Assembly: GCA_016744455.1 (NCBI GenBank)
Contig: JADGEI010000001.1
Location: 518,884-582,883 of the forward strand
Direction: 5' to 3'
DNA from: Alcanivoracaceae bacterium
Lineage (GTDB): Bacteria > Pseudomonadota > Gammaproteobacteria > Xanthomonadales > Marinicellaceae
DNA length: 64,000 nucleotides
The notes below the pieces were generated by a model that worked only from the letters and a program-made list of their open reading frames with translations, was not told where the DNA came from and did no database searches. Made by a program: the position numbers and the translations under genes. Of the stretch, positions 50,576-60,468 are shown piece after piece (positions within the stretch are counted from its first letter, which is position 1; each line of letters begins with the position of its first letter).

Positions 50576-52612
50576 TTACCAAATTTTAACTCTTTTTTCA
50601 GGTTGCAAATACATTCCATCACCAGGTTTAACATTAAATAATTCTAAAAATGGTGGAAAGTTTCTTAAAGGGCCATTTCCCCTGAATTCACTAGGAGAAT
50701 GTGGATCTGTCGCAACTTGTTGTAGTAACCTTTCATCGCGCATTTTTCCTCGCCAAATTTGTGCCCATCCATAAAAGAATCTTTCATCTGCTGTTAGACC
50801 TTCTATTTTCGAATTATCTGGGTGTGCTTTTTTATAGGCTTTATAAGCAATAGTTAAACCACTTAAGTCTCCAATGTTCTCACCTTGAGTGAGTTCGCCA
50901 TTGACATGAGCAGAGCCATCAAGAACTTCAAAATTATTGTATTGTTCAATCAATAGTGCAGTTCTTCCATTAAACTTTTCTCTATCTGCTTCTGTCCACC
51001 AACTATTAAGGTTGCCATCACCATCAAATTTAGAACCTTGATCATCAAATCCGTGCCCCATTTCATGACCAATCACTGCGCCTATGCCACCATAATTGAC
51101 AGCATCATCTGATGATAGATTGAAAAATGGCGCTTGTAAAATTCCTGCAGGAAATACGATTTCATTTTTCGTTGGGTTATAGTATGCATTAACTGTTTGC
51201 GGGTTCATGCCCCACTCTGTTCTATCTATTGGCTTGCCAAGTTTACTACGGTTTCGTTTAATTCCCCATTTCTGAATTGCAATCATATTATCGACTAATG
51301 ATTCTTTTGAAATATGTAAGCTACTGTAATCTTTCCACTTAGTTGGGTAACCAATTTTTGGATCAAATTTATTTAATTTATCAAGTGCTTTCAATTTCGT
51401 TTCATCACTCATCCAATCTAACTCTTTAATTGAGTCACCATAAGCAGAACGTAGGTTTTCTATCATTGTATCCATACGTGATTTAGCATCAGGTGGAAAG
51501 AATGATTTTATATAAACCTTGCCGACTAACTCACCGATACTACCATTAACATTAGAAATAGCTCTTTTCCAACGATCTTTTTGTTCAGTAGTTCCATTGA
51601 GAACTGTACCATAAAATTTGAAATTTTCGTCATCAAAATCCTTTGGTAAAAACTCGGCAGATTGGTTGAGTAACTGCCATGTATAGTACGTTTTCCAATC
51701 TGCTATAGAGGTTTCTTTTACAAGTTTGTTGATTTTTTCTAGGTAGTTTGGTTGTGCCACTACAATTTCTTTTATCTTTGGCAATGTCGTTCCTGACATC
51801 CAAGCATCAATATTTAGATCAGGCATCAATGCTTTAAATTCATCGTATGTTTTTAAATTATATGCTTTTTCACTATCTCTTGTCTCGACGTTTGTCCAAT
51901 GACCTTCAGCAATTTTAGTCTCAATATCCATTACCGTTTGAGCAGATTGAACTGGGTTATCAAAATTTGCGAGTGTATACATGTTTTCAATAAAACTTAA
52001 ATATTTAGCTCTAATGTTTTTATATTTGGCATCTTCATTGAAATAATAATCCCTATCTGGCAAACCCAATCCTGATTGAACTACATAGGTGATGTGCTTA
52101 TTTGAATCTTTCAAGTCTATATAAACATACAAACCTATTGGGGAGTTTGTGAACATATCAGCATAAGACATGTAACTCAGCAATTCATCGTAATTGTTAA
52201 TGGCGTTTATTTTGGCTAAATCCTTATGTAAGACACTTAATCCTGCTTTTTCAATACTTTGTGTATCCATGTAACTATTGTATAAATCACTAATTTTCTG
52301 CTCATCTGTATCTTTACTATAAGTATTTTGAGCTAGTTTGTCGATTATGCCTTTAACATCTTTTTCTGATTTATCTCGCAAAGCATCAAATGAGCCATAT
52401 CGTGACTTGTCTGCGGGCATCTCATATTCTTCTATCCATTTACCATTGACATAACGATAAAAATCATCTTGTGGTCGAACTAAGCTATCTACGTATTGTA
52501 AATCTATTCCTGAGGATAGTGACGTTATCTTATCTTGTTGATGTTCGATTTTATTGCTGGTACAACTCGCTAGTGTGAAAACTGCGGTTGTTAATATTAT
52601 TGCTTTTTTCAT
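50576..52612 (-). CDS. M13 family metallopeptidase lipoprotein (PepO/neprilysin-like)
   Basis: Lipobox TLASC, VIGHEMGHGFDDQGSKFDGDGN, GENIGDLSGL. Confidence 0.94.
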   Translation of the reverse strand: MKKAIILTTAVFTLASCTSNKIEHQQDKITSLSSGIDLQYVDSLVRPQDDFYRYVNGKWIEEYEMPADKSRYGSFDALRDKSEKDVKGIIDKLAQNTYSKDTDEQKISDLYNSYMDTQSIEKAGLSVLHKDLAKINAINNYDELLSYMSYADMFTNSPIGLYVYIDLKDSNKHITYVVQSGLGLPDRDYYFNEDAKYKNIRAKYLSFIENMYTLANFDNPVQSAQTVMDIETKIAEGHWTNVETRDSEKAYNLKTYDEFKALMPDLNIDAWMSGTTLPKIKEIVVAQPNYLEKINKLVKETSIADWKTYYTWQLLNQSAEFLPKDFDDENFKFYGTVLNGTTEQKDRWKRAISNVNGSIGELVGKVYIKSFFPPDAKSRMDTMIENLRSAYGDSIKELDWMSDETKLKALDKLNKFDPKIGYPTKWKDYSSLHISKESLVDNMIAIQKWGIKRNRSKLGKPIDRTEWGMNPQTVNAYYNPTKNEIVFPAGILQAPFFNLSSDDAVNYGGIGAVIGHEMGHGFDDQGSKFDGDGNLNSWWTEADREKFNGRTALLIEQYNNFEVLDGSAHVNGELTQGENIGDLSGLTIAYKAYKKAHPDNSKIEGLTADERFFYGWAQIWRGKMRDERLLQQVATDPHSPSEFRGNGPLRNFPPFLELFNVKPGDGMYLQPEKRVKIW

Positions 52613-52796
52613 TGGACTCTTTATATTAAGTTTACGGGATTCTAATAGAAGTGTCTAATTAATACAATAGGCCAATAGTCATGCCATTAATTTTGCATTG
52701 TAATTTAGAAAAATGACCCTGTAATAATGTGATGTAATTCAAGTTTATTTCCTTCAATTTTGTTATTGTTGATTTACCACAATAAGAAATAAAATT

Positions 52797-54785
52797 ATGT
52801 CAAATTTAACCTTGTTTTTAACACTAGCACTATCAACATTATGTTTCTCAAGCTACACTCTATCAGCCACTTGTGATGATGTTTTTTCAAATAGTTTTGA
52901 ATTGAACACTAATACACCGGGGTGTTTAGCGCTTAACATTGAAGATATGGGAATGCATACAGTAAACCATGGTGATATTTTCAACTTTCAACCGAATATA
53001 GTTGGAGAAATCAATGTCTGTCGAAAAGACATGGGACATGACGATGTATTTGTTGACTCAGAAACAGGATTAATTTCATGGGATACAAGCTCTTTAACTT
53101 TTGGCAGGGGCTTTCACATTCGAATTAAATGCAGTAATTACAACCAAAGTAGTTTTGCTTCCATGGTAGTACATGTTGATAAAACTGGAACAAGCCAATT
53201 ACATGTAGCGGGTGAAAATGGTGTATCACCATTTATAAGAACCGCTGCAGATAATATGCAAGGTGGCGACACAATCGTCTTCCCAGATGGAATATATCCT
53301 GTATCTGTCACAGGCGATGCAAGTTATGAAAATGCTTTAAAACAAACAAATAACATACCTACTGATGGCACAAATGATCAATTGAGTACTATTATATCTC
53401 AATCTCCGGGTGGAGTAGTTATAACAGGTGAAGCGCATGATGGTATTCCAAAACAAAAAAATGCATTTCAAATGTCTTCAACAAATTTTGTAGCGATTGT
53501 CGGCTTCACAATAAAGGACATTAAAAGAGAATCCTTCACCGCTAGTAATGGAAATCATATGTTGATAGAGTTTTTAGGGACTGCTGGAGCAGGTACAAAT
53601 GGTCTTCCCTGCTCTAATTTTATAGAAGCTAGTAATGGTTGGTGTTCAATGGCAGGTATGCGTGCAAACTCTGGTACTCCATTGTTTCAATCCAATTATG
53701 ATTGGGGTCATAATCGTTATGGTATTATGACTCGTTCAACAACTGCTTCGTTGACACGTCGCTCATTTGCCCGCTTAGACGAGCATAAAGGAGATCAACC
53801 ATATGGTGCATTTAGCGACTATTGTGATGAGGCACACTTAAGCCAAGATAATACTATATTCGACTCTTTGGCCATTGCTGCGCCTCACTATAAGAACTAT
53901 GCAGGATTGAGCGCCTTTCCCGCAACAGGTTGTGAAAACACACCATCAAATTTGGCAGTGCATGGTTTATTAGCTGTGAACAATGATTTGTCATTATCTT
54001 TGCTAGACTCACAAGCTGGCATTGCGCATGAATGGGACCATATTGTATCCTATGATTCACAAGCTACGTGTGCTCCACAAACTAACAACTGTGCCTTTGC
54101 CTTACTACAGGCAGATAAAAGTATGAACCTCAGCAACTCATTCTTTGGACTGACGATAGACTTTCCAGGTAATTCCAATACCCCTTCTTTTACTCCATCA
54201 ATAAATTTTGTTGAAAATGTTGTCTTAGAAAACGTCACAGAAGAAAATGATGTTGGTGAACCACCTAGGTATTTGCCAGAAAATTTATTGTATTTTCGTG
54301 GTAAATCAGACACCTTCTTTGGAGACAACAATTATAACCAACTCACTTCGGTAAGGCGTTGGCCAATTGGTGGAGAAGATATTATTGCTGCTAATATGCG
54401 AAGTTATCACAATTCAGTAGCCTTTAAAGTGGGCGGTGGCACTATAGATATTGATGGAAACAGGGGTGCAACTGCAGATAATGAATCTATCTCAGAATAT
54501 TTGTGGGCTTATAAAGACCCTTTAATTCCGCCATTAGTGGTAAGAGTAAAGGACAAAGGTAGTTATCATCGGGTAGCTTGGGAACATTTATCATCGTTCC
54601 GTCGTATAAATGTTGTTGGCTGGAAAGTAATATGTGTTTCTGACAATAATGCGTTGTTAGCGAGTTTACCTGAAACTGAATTAATGTATAAAAACCTTCA
54701 AACCAGTTGCAATAGTTATGCGGTGAAGGCTGTATATAATAGTGGCGAAAGTGCAATAGCTTATGTAGAAGAGGTATCATTGTGA
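52797..54785 (+). CDS. secreted protein of unknown function, probable right-handed beta-helix; FSNSFE motif just after signal peptide
   Basis: Signal peptide then ATCDDVFSNSFELNTNTPGC; beta-helix-like central region. Confidence 0.7.
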   Translation: MSNLTLFLTLALSTLCFSSYTLSATCDDVFSNSFELNTNTPGCLALNIEDMGMHTVNHGDIFNFQPNIVGEINVCRKDMGHDDVFVDSETGLISWDTSSLTFGRGFHIRIKCSNYNQSSFASMVVHVDKTGTSQLHVAGENGVSPFIRTAADNMQGGDTIVFPDGIYPVSVTGDASYENALKQTNNIPTDGTNDQLSTIISQSPGGVVITGEAHDGIPKQKNAFQMSSTNFVAIVGFTIKDIKRESFTASNGNHMLIEFLGTAGAGTNGLPCSNFIEASNGWCSMAGMRANSGTPLFQSNYDWGHNRYGIMTRSTTASLTRRSFARLDEHKGDQPYGAFSDYCDEAHLSQDNTIFDSLAIAAPHYKNYAGLSAFPATGCENTPSNLAVHGLLAVNNDLSLSLLDSQAGIAHEWDHIVSYDSQATCAPQTNNCAFALLQADKSMNLSNSFFGLTIDFPGNSNTPSFTPSINFVENVVLENVTEENDVGEPPRYLPENLLYFRGKSDTFFGDNNYNQLTSVRRWPIGGEDIIAANMRSYHNSVAFKVGGGTIDIDGNRGATADNESISEYLWAYKDPLIPPLVVRVKDKGSYHRVAWEHLSSFRRINVVGWKVICVSDNNALLASLPETELMYKNLQTSCNSYAVKAVYNSGESAIAYVEEVSL

Positions 54786-55639
54786 TTAAGTGGATGATAC
54801 TTCTATTTTCAATGAATTCTTACTCTGCCATTCTTGCACCGTTTGCATTAAGTAATTACCTAAACCCAACTGATGTTGGACAATTAACTGCATCATCTAA
54901 TCTTTCTGGTATCACCTATAACTGGGTTGCAAATGAGTATATTACAGTCCACCAAAATTCTTATTGCCGTTTAGATAGTAATTTAGATGAGTTGTTTTGT
55001 GGTTCCTTGGCTTGTGGTGATTGTGAAGATATTAACTTTTTAGGGCTAAACGGAGAATTTTATGAATATGCTATAGTCGAAGAAGGTGGGTCTGAAGGTT
55101 CCGTTATCATTGTTCAATCTCCAATTTCAACACATAACTTACGATTCGACCAAGTCGATGTACAAGTTCTCACGTATGCTCCAACAGCAGGTGGTGACGC
55201 AGGAGAAGGAGTTGCCTTTGATGCCTTGAACTCAATATTTTATGTTTGTATTGAAGATCCAAACATGCAGGTTTTGTCATTCACTAGACCTGCAAATTCG
55301 AATGATGCAACCTATGCTGATGGCTCACTAATTGTTACAGAATCTTTGTCGTCACTTCAATTAACTTCACTATTAGGAGCTAATGCTGACTTATCTAGTT
55401 GTTACTTTCATGAAGTAACAGGTAGATTATGGCTGATGTCACATATTGCACACACAATAATTGATGTTGATTTAAGCGGTAACCTTGTCGACCAGTTAAT
55501 ACTCCCACAAGGTCAGGTAGAAGGTTTTAGTTTCAACAATGACTATAGTGAATTAATCGTAGTAATCGAGCCTAATAATCATCAAATCTATTTTGCTTCA
55601 GTAGAAAATGATACCGTATTTGTCAATGGATTTGAATAA
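54782..55639 (+). CDS. secreted SdiA-regulated/beta-propeller-like protein of unknown function ending VFVNGFE
   Basis: Signal peptide, overlaps upstream gene stop (GTGA), C-term TVFVNGFE; propeller call is weak. Confidence 0.6.
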   Translation: MIKWMILLFSMNSYSAILAPFALSNYLNPTDVGQLTASSNLSGITYNWVANEYITVHQNSYCRLDSNLDELFCGSLACGDCEDINFLGLNGEFYEYAIVEEGGSEGSVIIVQSPISTHNLRFDQVDVQVLTYAPTAGGDAGEGVAFDALNSIFYVCIEDPNMQVLSFTRPANSNDATYADGSLIVTESLSSLQLTSLLGANADLSSCYFHEVTGRLWLMSHIAHTIIDVDLSGNLVDQLILPQGQVEGFSFNNDYSELIVVIEPNNHQIYFASVENDTVFVNGFE

Positions 55640-55713
55640 CTACTGAATTATATAAGTTAGACTTCAACCTTAGTTTGTAATAATTTAAGAGAGTTTTGTA
55701 CAATTCTGTGGCA

Positions 55714-55902
55714 ATGAATAAAAAGAATGATAAATACACCAGCCAAGACGAAAAATGCATCAAATATCTTGTTATTTGCATTTTTTTAATGCTTAGTGGT
55801 GCTCTTAGCAACTTTTTTACACGTTCCACGAGTTATGCAATATTCTCTTTAATATGGTTAGGTATTATTTTCCTGTTATTTTTTCCTACAGATAACTCGT
55901 AA
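55714..55902 (+). CDS. small two-TM membrane protein
   Basis: Two hydrophobic segments in a short ORF (MNKKNDKY start); no clear RBS. Confidence 0.35.
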   Translation: MNKKNDKYTSQDEKCIKYLVICIFLMLSGALSNFFTRSTSYAIFSLIWLGIIFLLFFPTDNS

Positions 55903-56619
55903 ATTTGCTCGATGACTCCACTTAAATTTGATCACTTCAAAACCATGTTTTGTTAATAATCTACTCATGGTTTTTTTACTAAAAAACACAATGTGCTCAG
56001 GAGGTGTCACTTGTCTCCAAGACAAAAAGTCTTTTGGGACTTTCCTGTGGCCTGCATCAGGTGTGGTAATATATAAAACGGCTCCTTTAGAAAGAACAGC
56101 ACTAATGGATTCTAGAAATTCATGAGGGTCTGGAACGTGCTCTATCACTTCAGCACAATAAATAAGATTGAATTTCAGGTTTTTTGCTTGTAAGTCATCA
56201 AGTGTTAATGTATCAAAGTGGCACCCAGGAAATAGTTGTTTAGCTTGCTTAATTACTGAGTCATCTAAATCGATACCGGTTGCGTTATAACCTAAGCGGT
56301 GTGCGGCTTCAACCGTAGCCCCAATACTACAACCAACATCTAAAAAATTATTTTGTTGAGGGTTGGTATATTTTCTTAATTTCTTTAACTTGTACTTAGA
56401 TGTAAATAGTTTCTTTTTAAGTTTTCTTAAGTAATTTGAAGTTTGGTGATACTCATGATAAATCCCTTCAATTTTTGAGGCTACAGGCATAGGATTCATA
56501 AAAATCAATTGGCAATTATCACATTGAACAATAGTACATTTATTCTTATTTCCAATTTTTGAGAAATGTTCCTCATGACATAGTGGACAATTCATCCTAA
56601 TGTTGGTATTTTTTCTCAC
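55876..56619 (-). CDS. class I SAM-dependent methyltransferase with N-terminal zinc ribbon
   Basis: CPLCHEEH..CDNCQL, FLDVGCSIGATVEAAHRLG, YCAEVIEHVPDPHEFL. Confidence 0.88.
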   Translation of the reverse strand: MRKNTNIRMNCPLCHEEHFSKIGNKNKCTIVQCDNCQLIFMNPMPVASKIEGIYHEYHQTSNYLRKLKKKLFTSKYKLKKLRKYTNPQQNNFLDVGCSIGATVEAAHRLGYNATGIDLDDSVIKQAKQLFPGCHFDTLTLDDLQAKNLKFNLIYCAEVIEHVPDPHEFLESISAVLSKGAVLYITTPDAGHRKVPKDFLSWRQVTPPEHIVFFSKKTMSRLLTKHGFEVIKFKWSHRANLRVICRKK

Positions 56620-57457
56620 CCGCTTCTATGAAAGCTCGAATTCGATTTTGTGGTGGTGGTAGTGGGCAGGTTGAGTAATCAGTAAATGCACAAGGCGGGT
56701 TGTAAGATTTATTAAAATCTATTGTCGTCATATTTCCTTGTGTTGGTTTCGGAACATAAAGAAAACGCCCTGGTCCATAAGTTGTTCTACCACTAGTTCT
56801 ATCGGCGAAAATTAGGTAAAAATCCTCACCTGCATCCATGACATCAAGTTGGAAATTATTACCATCAATTTCGAACTTGAGTTTTCCTATTGCTTCATCC
56901 TTATTTAACAGTCCTAATACATTGATAATTTCTAATTCTTTAGGGGGTTGATAAGGTGTAAATTCTGCTTGTAATCTAAACTTATCAGTTGCTGGGAAAT
57001 ACTCAATTCCTTTAAATTCTTTTCTTGTCTTTGCTGTGGAGTCTTTTATCCTCAGGGCAGGTTTTCCTCTTTCAATTACATGAAACTTAAAGGTGTCAAT
57101 ACTAAATACTGTAGGCGAACCACTTGAATCCATAGCCACATCAATTGTACCGTCAACGAATTCATTGTTGGCTTTTATTTGTACCCCATTATTGGCCGTG
57201 AAGGTAATTTGTTCACCGTTTAAATTGAAACTACCAATATAACTTGGCCCATGAGGAAGAATAATTCTATTGTCTTTTGCCGATCCAATCGTATTATCGT
57301 CATGGTGAAACCATTCCATGCCAATAAGACTTAACCATCCATGTGGTTTTTCAAGGCGTTCAATTCTTTGATTTTTCCAATTTTGCAACTCTTGCTTCCA
57401 TGGTTCTGCAAATGCTAATGAGTTAATAATTAGTAATACATATAAAAGTTTTTTCAT
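56597..57457 (-). CDS. DUF1684 family protein
   Basis: HGWLSLIGMEWF, FNKSYNPPCAFTDYSTCPLPPPQNRI; signal peptide. Confidence 0.85.
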   Translation of the reverse strand: MKKLLYVLLIINSLAFAEPWKQELQNWKNQRIERLEKPHGWLSLIGMEWFHHDDNTIGSAKDNRIILPHGPSYIGSFNLNGEQITFTANNGVQIKANNEFVDGTIDVAMDSSGSPTVFSIDTFKFHVIERGKPALRIKDSTAKTRKEFKGIEYFPATDKFRLQAEFTPYQPPKELEIINVLGLLNKDEAIGKLKFEIDGNNFQLDVMDAGEDFYLIFADRTSGRTTYGPGRFLYVPKPTQGNMTTIDFNKSYNPPCAFTDYSTCPLPPPQNRIRAFIEAGEKKYQH

Positions 57458-57481
57458 AATTTAATTCCTAAATCAGGTTGT

Positions 57482-58822
57482 TTAGTTCATTGTAACAAGC
57501 TCTTCTGCTGAAGTTGGGTGAATACCAATGCATTGGTTTAATTTTGATTTTGTGATACCTTGCTTAATAGCAACAGCAAAACCTTGGATCATCTCACCAG
57601 CATCTGCTCCTACAATGTGGCAACCAACGACTAAATCAGTTTCTTTTTGAACAATTAATTTCATAAATGTTTGATCTTGAATATCAGTCATTGCATATTT
57701 CATCGCTCTAAATTTACTTGTGAAAATTTGCAAAGCACCAAAATGTTCTTCCGCTTGCTCTTCAGTATAACCGCATGAGGCAATTTCAGGTTGAGAAAAT
57801 ACAGTGCTTGGCAAATAATCGTATTCAATATAACTATTGCCGTTACCATACCACCTGTCCATGAGTAAATGCCCTTCTTTAATCGCAACAGGTGTTAAGT
57901 TGTCATTATTGCACACATCACCTACTGCAAAAATAGAACGTGGACCACAATTTTGTTCAGCGTCAACATCAACTTGACCATTATACTTTAGTTTCACTTG
58001 TATGTTTTCCAAGCCTAAATTATATGTATTTGCAATGCGACCTGTTGCGCATAAGACAACTTCTTGATTTTTTAGGCTAATATCAGAATCAAGCACTAAA
58101 TCAAATTTTTCATGGTTTGGTTTAATCTCAATGATATTAGAATTCAATATAACGTTGATACCATTCTTGATATAGGACTCTTCTGCGAAATTTCTAACAT
58201 CATTATCAAATCCTCTAAGGATTTTATCACCTCTATAAACTAAATTAACTTTTACACCTAGTGCATTGAATATACATGCAAATTCGACAGCAATATACCC
58301 TGCACCCATGATTGTCATTTCTTCAGGGAGTGAATTTAATGACAAAGCTTCATTGGAACTGACGGCATGTTCTATACCATCAATTTCAGGAAAAAATGGC
58401 GTACTTCCAGTTGCAATTAAAATTCGTTTAGCGCTATAGTTTTTATTTGCGGCAACAACTGTATGGTTATCAACAATGGTAGCATGGTGTTGTATTAATT
58501 CGACGCCTGAATTACTTAATAAACTCAAATATATTTTATTTAAACGGTTAATCTCAGCATCTTTATTAGCGATTAAATTTTGCCAATTAAAGCTTGCATC
58601 ATCGATGTCCCAGCCAAAAGCTTGAGCTGATTTAAATGTTTTTACAAAACCTGCTGCATAGACTAATAGTTTTTTCGGCACACAACCACGTATGACACAC
58701 GTACCTCCAACATCACTGCCTTCAAAAATAGCGACTTTTTTACCGTATCCAGCTGCAATTCGTGCCGAACGAACTCCACCAGAACCTGCGCCAATAACAA
58801 TTAAGTCAAAATCAAAACCCAT
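57482..58822 (-). CDS. gor: glutathione-disulfide reductase
   Basis: GGTCVIRGCVPKKLLVYAAG redox motif, FAD/NAD motifs, GIHPTSAEELVTM. Confidence 0.92.
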   Translation of the reverse strand: MGFDFDLIVIGAGSGGVRSARIAAGYGKKVAIFEGSDVGGTCVIRGCVPKKLLVYAAGFVKTFKSAQAFGWDIDDASFNWQNLIANKDAEINRLNKIYLSLLSNSGVELIQHHATIVDNHTVVAANKNYSAKRILIATGSTPFFPEIDGIEHAVSSNEALSLNSLPEEMTIMGAGYIAVEFACIFNALGVKVNLVYRGDKILRGFDNDVRNFAEESYIKNGINVILNSNIIEIKPNHEKFDLVLDSDISLKNQEVVLCATGRIANTYNLGLENIQVKLKYNGQVDVDAEQNCGPRSIFAVGDVCNNDNLTPVAIKEGHLLMDRWYGNGNSYIEYDYLPSTVFSQPEIASCGYTEEQAEEHFGALQIFTSKFRAMKYAMTDIQDQTFMKLIVQKETDLVVGCHIVGADAGEMIQGFAVAIKQGITKSKLNQCIGIHPTSAEELVTMN

Positions 58823-58902
58823 AAAAGAAACCGATTGTTTAAATAGGTGAGAGATTCTAACACAGATGATGTAAAATAAACTTTTTTAAATCAATAGTAA
58901 CT

Positions 58903-59445
58903 ATGAATCAAGACAATCTACTGCCTGAAAATTGCTCCTTACTTTTCAGCAAAAAGAAAATAAAAAAAAGCATTAAAAAAATGGCAAAACAACTTAATAC
59001 TGATTATGTAAACCAAGGCATTGTTTACCTAACGATCATGAATGGTGGCATGATATTTGCCTCAGATCTTGCCAAAAAACTAAACCTTGATATGGAAATG
59101 GATTACGTACAGGTAAGTCGTTATGGATTAGAAACCCATGGAGGGCAGCTCATCTGGAAACATCAATGTGAAACCAACCTAGAAGGAAAACACGTAATTT
59201 TGGTTGATGATATATTCGATGAAGGTTATACCCTGCAAGCAGTTGATGAATGGTGCAGAAAAAAAGGAGCTAAATCTGTTAAATCAGCAGTTTTAGTCAG
59301 CAAAATTCATGAGAGAGGCTATGCTGATTTACGCCCTGATTATTCAGCCATAGAAGTAGAAGACCTCTATATTTTTGGTTACGGAATGGATTATCAAGAA
59401 AAACTCCGCCATTTGAATGATATTTATTATTTGAAAACTAGCTAG
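58903..59445 (+). CDS. hpt: hypoxanthine phosphoribosyltransferase
   Basis: HVILVDDIFDEGYTL PRPP motif. Confidence 0.85.
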   Translation: MNQDNLLPENCSLLFSKKKIKKSIKKMAKQLNTDYVNQGIVYLTIMNGGMIFASDLAKKLNLDMEMDYVQVSRYGLETHGGQLIWKHQCETNLEGKHVILVDDIFDEGYTLQAVDEWCRKKGAKSVKSAVLVSKIHERGYADLRPDYSAIEVEDLYIFGYGMDYQEKLRHLNDIYYLKTS

Positions 59446-59486
59446 TAAATTAATTAACAACTTCTTTAAAAGGCTGTACTCAACAC

Positions 59487-60326
59487 TTAGTTATCTATAT
59501 GTTGATAAATATAGTTCATTCGTGTTTTGTGGGTTTCTTTGTAGCCTTTTTGCTTGAGAATTGTTAACAAATCACTTTGCCATTGGGTGTTGTTGTTTTC
59601 GAAGACAATACATTGAGGCAGTAATGTTTTCGGCGCATAATTAAGAAAAGGCGCTAGGGCTTTATCTTCGGCTCCTTCGATGTCACACTTTATTACGTCT
59701 ATTTTTGTTATCTTTAGCGTTTCAACTATTTTTAATAATGTTTGGCAATTTATAATTAAACTATTTTGAGATTTGTTCGGGATTAAGGAACTGGCTCCTA
59801 GGTTGTTGTCATCTAAAAACAATTCAATTTCTTCATTCTTATTGCTAACGCCTAGCATAAGTGCATCAACCTCAGGAATGTTCTTATTCATTTCGGCTGT
59901 CGCATTGAGGTTGAATTGTAATCGAGAAAATACGACTGGATTGGGTTCAATTGCAACAACTCTTCCCAGTTTTTGTAAGTGACTAATAGCAATTGTTGAA
60001 TAAATACCTACATTAGCACCAATATCAATAAATACACCATCTTTAGGGAGAACTTCCAATAGGATTTGTCGCTCAATAACATCAAATCGCCATGGCATAA
60101 AAATAAAATTCCGTTCAGAGACATTGTCAGTGAGATTACTACGCAAATGTACATTATTAATAGACAAGTCCATTGGCATTTGTTCTGTTTTAAGCACACG
60201 TTTACGGATAAATTGCGCTAGTTGTTTTCCCAACCAGTTAGCGGGCAAACGTTGACATAAATCAATTTTCTTTTGAACTTGTAGATTGGGTTTAAATTGA
60301 CCAAAGGGGTGCTTTATTTTCTTCAT
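59487..60326 (-). CDS. FkbM family methyltransferase
   Basis: DGVFIDIGANVGIYSTIAISHL, VVAIEPNPVVFSRLQFNL, IDVIKCDIEGAED. Confidence 0.88.
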   Translation of the reverse strand: MKKIKHPFGQFKPNLQVQKKIDLCQRLPANWLGKQLAQFIRKRVLKTEQMPMDLSINNVHLRSNLTDNVSERNFIFMPWRFDVIERQILLEVLPKDGVFIDIGANVGIYSTIAISHLQKLGRVVAIEPNPVVFSRLQFNLNATAEMNKNIPEVDALMLGVSNKNEEIELFLDDNNLGASSLIPNKSQNSLIINCQTLLKIVETLKITKIDVIKCDIEGAEDKALAPFLNYAPKTLLPQCIVFENNNTQWQSDLLTILKQKGYKETHKTRMNYIYQHIDN

Positions 60327-60468
60327 CTTTTAGACTTTACCATAAAAGATAAAGAATGATTAACCTATCGATCTTTTTCAGTATATTTCTATTTAATTCT
60401 ATTAGTGCATGAAATATTCTTAATCACTTCATGTTATAATTGTTGGCTTTTGAAAAATGTAGAAATTT

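Noticed and set aside
53854-54060. HEWDH (HExxH-like) in the 52797 protein suggesting a metallopeptidase
   Set aside because: No third ligand or surrounding metzincin/gluzincin context; the protein looks like a beta-helix, so the match is probably chance.
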